DNA of 64,000 nt from JAKQDH01 sp029558835 (GTDB taxonomy: Bacteria > Planctomycetota > Phycisphaerae > UBA1845). The stretch covers positions 62,001-126,000 of the forward strand of contig DAOQSN010000001.1 in NCBI GenBank assembly GCA_035356615.1, in the 5' to 3' direction. The notes under the pieces were generated by a model. It was given only the letters and a program-made list of their open reading frames with translations, was not told the origin of the DNA and did no database searches. The position numbers and the translations under genes were made by a program. This document shows, piece after piece, positions 60,331 to 64,000 of this stretch (positions are counted from its first letter, which is position 1; every line of letters starts with the position of its first letter).

Positions 60331-61110
60331 ATGCGTCGACGGATTTCACTTCTTGGGGCGGTAGCGGCGTTGGCAAGCGCGGTCGGGCCGGCGTTGCAGC
60401 CTGCGCGGGGCGGCACCGTTCTCATGGTGACGGATGGGCAATCGAGTTATAACATCGCCAGGGCGCAGGCGCTCGGTCACACTGTGACGACGCGCACCAT
60501 GAGTTCTACGATCGCCACGCCGGTGGCCCAACTCCTGGGATTCGACGCCATCTTCCTCAGTCCCGGTGCCCCGTCCGCGACGTTCGACCTGCTTCGCTTC
60601 GGGGTCACCGACGGCGGCAGGTTGCAGCAGTACGCCTACTACGGAGGAACCCTGGTGCTCAATGTGTCGTGCAGCCAGGGCCAGGGGCTGATCGCCCCAG
60701 GCGGAGTGAACTTCTGCTGCACATCGCCCGGGCATAACGCCGAGCAACTGACCACGCCGGACCATCCCTATCTGACCGGCGCGGGCTACGGGGGGCAGGT
60801 GCTCAGTGCGTCCCGGTTTCTGAACTGGAACCAGACGGATCACGGATACCTGTCGGACGTTCCCGGCGGTGGCGCGGTGATTCTGTCCAACAGCGACGGG
60901 CCCGCGCTGGTCGCCTACCCGGTGGGCGGCGGCGCAATGCAGGGAAGGGTGCTGGTGAGCACGCTGAACTACGGCTGGGCAACCGGCGGCGATGCCCGCG
61001 GGGCGCCGCTGGACAACCTGCTCGACTACGCCCTGGTGCCGGAGCCGGTGACATTGCTGCTGCTGCTGGGGGGAAGTGGAATGGTGCTCCGCCGCCGCCG
61101 GGCGGCCTGA
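60331..61110 (+). CDS. PEP-CTERM sorting-domain protein
   Basis: A 259-residue secreted protein. The ATG at 60331 starts a normal signal peptide (MRRRISLLGAVAALASAVG); the frame is open upstream only through leader DNA. The body (TVLMVTDGQSSYNIARAQAL, FDAIFLSPGAPSATFDLLRF) resembles a class I glutamine-amidotransferase-like or DJ-1-like fold but lacks a clear nucleophile elbow. The C-terminus is a standard PEP-CTERM: VPEP, a leucine-rich helix (VTLLLLLGGSGMVL) and RRRR. Expected substrate of the exosortase at 3225. The function of the body is unknown. Confidence 0.85.
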   Translation: MRRRISLLGAVAALASAVGPALQPARGGTVLMVTDGQSSYNIARAQALGHTVTTRTMSSTIATPVAQLLGFDAIFLSPGAPSATFDLLRFGVTDGGRLQQYAYYGGTLVLNVSCSQGQGLIAPGGVNFCCTSPGHNAEQLTTPDHPYLTGAGYGGQVLSASRFLNWNQTDHGYLSDVPGGGAVILSNSDGPALVAYPVGGGAMQGRVLVSTLNYGWATGGDARGAPLDNLLDYALVPEPVTLLLLLGGSGMVLRRRRAA

Positions 61111-61240
61111 CCCCAAGGATGCCGACCACGTGGGCGCGGTGTTGCGCATGCCGCACCCACAACACATGCCCCGCCGGACGACCGCAAGCGGTCGCGCCCG
61201 GCGGGGCAGTTTGTTGCACATCGGCTGGGCAGCGCCGGTA

Positions 61241-63418
61241 CTACGGACCTACGAGCAACGACGCGAACTCAGCGAAATCCGTCGCGTCCACCAAGCCATC
61301 GTAATTGAAGTCGAGTGCCTCGCAGCCGGCGGCATACGGGCCGCCGGCCGTGCCGGTGAAGCAGTTCTGGAGCGCAGCCACGTCGGCGAGATCCACGTCG
61401 ATGTCGCAGTCGTAATCCCCGATGCCGAACTCGTAGGCGCCCATGTCCACCCGGCCACACAGCTCGCGGGCGTGACCATCGAGGTCCCGGTCCTCCACGT
61501 CCGGCACGAACGTGGGATCACCCGTGTCGATGCCGGAGGAGCCCACCGACAAACGCAGGTTGTCGTCCAGGGTGCCCGGCAGGTTGTCCGGCCCGTCGAT
61601 GTCAATCAGCAGTGGGTTGGCACCCGTATTGCCCGTGCCGCCCAGGCTGCCCGTCCAGCCCTGCACGCAACTGTAGTTGATGACCACCGCCCCGCTGCTG
61701 ATGTACACCTGCGAAGACTGCCCACTGCCGCTGTTATCGGTATTGCCCCACAGCACGCAACTGGTCGCCGTCGCCACGGACGTCGAGCCGGCGAGGAAGA
61801 GGCCCGCGCCGACCATGGCCGTGTTGCCGGCAAGCGTGCCATGAATGAGGGTGAGCGTGGAACTGCTGACGACGGCCAATGTCCCCACGGCCGCCGAGTT
61901 GCCGCTGAAGGTGCAGTTGATGAGCGTGGGGCCCGCGCTGGTGGTGTTGTACATGCCGCTACCCTGGTTGCCGCTGTTGTTCAGGATACGGCAGTTGCGG
62001 AAGATGGCGTGGCCGCCGACGTTGAGGATGCCGCCGCCGTTGATGGTCGTGGCGCCCGTGGGGTTGCCGCCGCGGATGACGAAGCCGTCCAGCAGCGCGG
62101 TGGCGTCGGTGCCACTGGCCGTCACGACGTGATGGCTGTTGTCGCTGATGTTGGTGAAGCCGGGGCCGTCGTCGCCGTTGAGGTCGCCGCTGAGGATGGT
62201 GACGTGGCGCACCGGGTCACGCTGGCTGACGTCCGTCTCCACGCCGGTGAAGCCGCCGTAGACCGCGGCACCGCTGCCCAAGGTGAAGGTGGCGGCGCGG
62301 TCGCCCCCGGCGCCGGCGGGCTTGTAAGTTCCCTCGGCCACCCAGACTTCGGTCACCGGGCTGTAGGGCTGGGAGGCATGGTCCAAGGCCGCTTTCAATG
62401 ACCTGTAGGCATTGGCCCAGCTTGTGCCGTGCCCGTTGCCGCTCGCGCTGGCCTTCACGTAGTACCGCGTCACTTCACACTCGTCCGGCACGCCGTTGTG
62501 GTTGTCGTCCCAACTGGTGCCCTGGGCGAGGTCGCATTCGTCGGGCACCACGTTGAGGTTGCAGTCCTCGCTCTGTCCGCAGCCGGTGACGTCACACACG
62601 CCGCCGGAGGCGCCGCAGTCGATGTCACACGGGTCATCGATCCCGTTGCTGTTGCAGTCAACCATGAAGGGCCAATGCAGGATGGCGCCTTGGTAGATCT
62701 GAGCCCGGTCTTCGGGTGGGCTGCTGCTCTGCGGCTCCTGGGCCCAGGCCGTCAGCACGATGTTGCTGGGGTTGGCCCAACTGGTCGAATCGAAGGTCAT
62801 GGTACGCACGACCTCCTGGCACTGACCGGGTGTCAGGGCGATGTCCTGCGTAGTGGCCGCCTGTTTGAAGCCGTTACGGTGGTAGGTCGGGCTCGCCGGC
62901 CAGTGGTCGAGCAACTGGACGATGTATACTCGCATCGTCTTGGCGGTACCGGTGGACTCCAGACACACCTTGGCCCGAATCTGGTAGGTTGCGCCGCTGA
63001 CCTGAACCGCGTGCAACTCGATCGTGACGTCCGTGGCCACCGCCCGCCGCGCAAGGAAGTCCGACTGATACGTGCTGTAGCCGTAGGCACCTCGGCGACG
63101 GAGCATGCCGTCCTGATAGGAGGTGGGATACGCGTCGAAGTCGGTATAGAAGTTCGCCCGGCTGTTACCCCAAGTCGTGGCGTAGCCGTCACCGTGGTGG
63201 ATCTGCACGAAGGCAAAGGAGTCAGGATACGCATTGAGAAGCGTGCTGAACGCGGTACCCGCGTTGGGGCAGACACTTCACCACGTGGCCGTAAATTCCT
63301 CCACCACCACGATGCGTTCCGCCCCGAAGACGGTCAGCGGCGCCATGCTCACCGCCAGCACCATCCCCCACTTCAGCCAACACGATCTCCCGTTGCCGGA
63401 AACAAGACGGTTGCTCAT
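61241..63418 (-). CDS. secreted thioredoxin-like/beta-helix protein, candidate selenoprotein
   Basis: Read from the ATG at 63418 this gene has 726 codons with one in-frame TGA at 63278-63280 (codon 47). Support for the long form: promoter TTGAAC-17-TACTCT (63535-63563), GGAG eight bases before the ATG, and a good signal peptide (about 1-33). The residues around the TGA, VVVEEFTATW-*-SVCPNAG, match the CxxC site of Omp28-like/thioredoxin-like domains (EEFTGTWCxxCP), so the TGA replaces the first Cys and can be selenocysteine. A perfect hairpin follows at the SECIS position. After the redox domain come calcium-binding thrombospondin-3-like repeats (DCNSNGIDDPCDID), a right-handed beta-helix (about 320-600) and a GC-type dockerin tail (DYDCDIDVDLADVAALQNC). 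Without Sec it would be a truncated pseudogene, or start at GTG 63208 without signal peptide. Confidence 0.75.
63249..63265 (-). promoter_or_regulatory. SECIS-like hairpin after the in-frame TGA
   Basis: Minus strand AACGCG-GGTAC-CGCGTT, a perfect 6-bp stem (or 7 bp with loop GTA). The loop begins with GG, 18-19 bases after the TGA at 63278. The bacterial SECIS model asks for a small stem, a G in the first two loop bases and a distance of 16-37 bases; all are met. Confidence 0.65.
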
Positions 63419-63534
63419 CCCCAGACTCCTTCGCGTCGCGCGTTCGCAGTCGTTGTCGCGCGCGGGTTACGACGGCCGGGCATCGGCCAAGAGGAGCACC
63501 CCCCTGCTGGACCCCCAACGCCCCCTTGCACACT

Positions 63535-63563
63535 AGAGTACCCGAAGTCGCCCCGCAGTTCAA
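63535..63563 (-). promoter_or_regulatory. promoter of the candidate selenoprotein gene
   Basis: Minus strand: -35 TTGAAC (63558-63563), 17-bp spacer, -10 TACTCT (63535-63540). Leader of about 110 bases to the ATG at 63418. Confidence 0.55.
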
Positions 63564-63771
63564 CCGCATTCGCCCTTCCCAGCGCTGCGGCCCTGCGGCG
63601 CACGGGCAACCCGCGGCTGGGAGCAGCAACATTCGGGGACCTCGGGGGGGACGCCGGGGCGGTGACCGCCACCGCGGCGGGGAGTGCCGACGAGGCAGCC
63701 GCCGGGCCTCCCGTTCCGGGCCGAGACCAAGGCGAGGGCACGAGCGCAACGCCGCACTTCGCGTCGGCCGG
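63564..63771. other. intergenic region
   Basis: About 210 bp between the promoter of the candidate selenoprotein gene and the stop codon of the truncated gene at the window edge. GC-rich; no gene, hairpin with T-run or repeat copy seen. Confidence 0.4.
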
Positions 63772-64000
63772 TCACGGGCCCGCGAACGACGGGGCAAACT
63801 CGACGAAGTCGTAGCCCTCCACGAGGCCGTCGTAATCGAAGTCCAGCGACGCGCAGCCCGCGGCGTACGGACCGCCCGTCGTGCCGGTGAAGCAGTTCTG
63901 CAGGCCCGCGAAATCCGCGAGGTCCACGGTCTGATCGCAGGAGTAGTCGCCGATGCCGAACTCGCAGGCGCCCATGTCCACCCGCCCGCAGAGCAGCCGG
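63772..64000 (-). CDS. 3' end of a dockerin-tailed secreted protein (partial)
   Basis: Only the last 75 codons or so are in the window; the frame is open to the edge. The sequence LLCGRVDMGACEFGIGDYSC and the tail LADFAGLQNCFTG ... GPYAAGCASLDFDYDGLVEG are close to the C-terminus of the gene at 61241, so it is a paralogue in tandem or shares the same anchoring tail. Nothing can be said of its main domain. Confidence 0.85.
   Translation of the reverse strand, partial: RLLCGRVDMGACEFGIGDYSCDQTVDLADFAGLQNCFTGTTGGPYAAGCASLDFDYDGLVEGYDFVEFAPSFAGP

Noticed and set aside
61241..63208. Starting the dockerin protein at GTG 63208
   Set aside because: This start has no signal peptide and begins inside a conserved thioredoxin-like domain; the real frame continues upstream across a single TGA to a well-supported ATG at 63418.
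63278..63280. TGA as an ordinary nonsense mutation (pseudogene)
   Set aside because: Not excluded, but less likely: the rest of the 725 codons is intact, the stop is precisely at a CxxC cysteine and a SECIS-like hairpin follows at the correct distance.
1..64000. CRISPR arrays, tRNA or rRNA genes, intact insertion sequences
   Set aside because: I looked for regularly spaced direct repeats, T-arm strings such as GGTTCGA in a tRNA context, and transposase motifs, and found none that hold up.

Overview
The window is GC-rich bacterial chromosome, most likely from a planctomycete (Planctomycetota), perhaps near Phycisphaerae. The inference rests on three things seen here: secreted proteins ending in the planctomycete 'GC-type' dockerin-like tail with its LADVAALQNCFTG signature, PEP-CTERM proteins together with an exosortase, and many strongly GC-biased single-copy genes. 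kdsB and a C-terminal-Phe outer-membrane barrel indicate an outer membrane. No rRNA, tRNA, CRISPR array, intact transposase or phage gene was seen.

Layout. 0.4-9 kb: a lipoprotein, then an exopolysaccharide/exosortase locus (Wza-like export lipoprotein, exosortase, Wzc-like tyrosine autokinase, DegT/DnrJ aminotransferase, UDP-glucuronate decarboxylase). 9-10.6 kb: YggS-like PLP protein and trmB. 10.6-17.3 kb (minus): an arsenic operon arsR - permease - small thioredoxin - ArsF-like - thioredoxin - CcdA-like - arsM - acr3. It is driven by a strong promoter with an 18-bp palindrome over the arsR start codon, and its gaps hold dispersed repeats. 17.5-24.4 kb: zinc-ribbon membrane protein, rlmN, kdsB, a divergent pyrG and a sialate O-acetylesterase. 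24.4-25.3 kb: decayed DNA with a duplicated pyrG tail. 25.3-29.5 kb: a restriction-modification island (GHKL ATPase-nuclease, cytosine methylase, Vsr-like nuclease) meeting a DUF4258/YgiT toxin-antitoxin pair. 29.8-39.6 kb: an unknown HTH-like protein, secreted dockerin and PEP-CTERM proteins, a sodium:solute symporter, an alginate-export-type porin, ispF and cysS. 39.9-43.4 kb: a second restriction-like pair (N6 methylase and HNH protein). 43.5-54.3 kb: MscS channel, lysine-2,3-aminomutase family enzyme, sugar phosphotransferase, TPR protein, polyferredoxin and a secreted subtilase with dockerin. 54.7-59.7 kb (minus): SRP RNA - dnaX - ybaB - recR, then rpoN. 60.3-64 kb: PEP-CTERM protein, a secreted dockerin-tailed protein and the end of a second one.

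The most notable observation is in the secreted protein at 61241-63418 (minus). Its full reading frame, with promoter, ribosome binding site and signal peptide, starts at 63418 and crosses one in-frame TGA at 63278-63280. That TGA stands exactly where the first cysteine of a thioredoxin-like CxxC motif belongs (TW-*-SVCP). It is followed at the right distance by a perfect small hairpin with a G-starting loop. This fits a bacterial selenocysteine codon with its SECIS, so the gene is a candidate unannotated selenoprotein with a UxxC redox motif.

Other recurring themes are several dispersed inverted-repeat families, one of which sits just behind stop codons; several strong promoters so close to start codons that the mRNAs should be leaderless; and two restriction systems within 18 kb.
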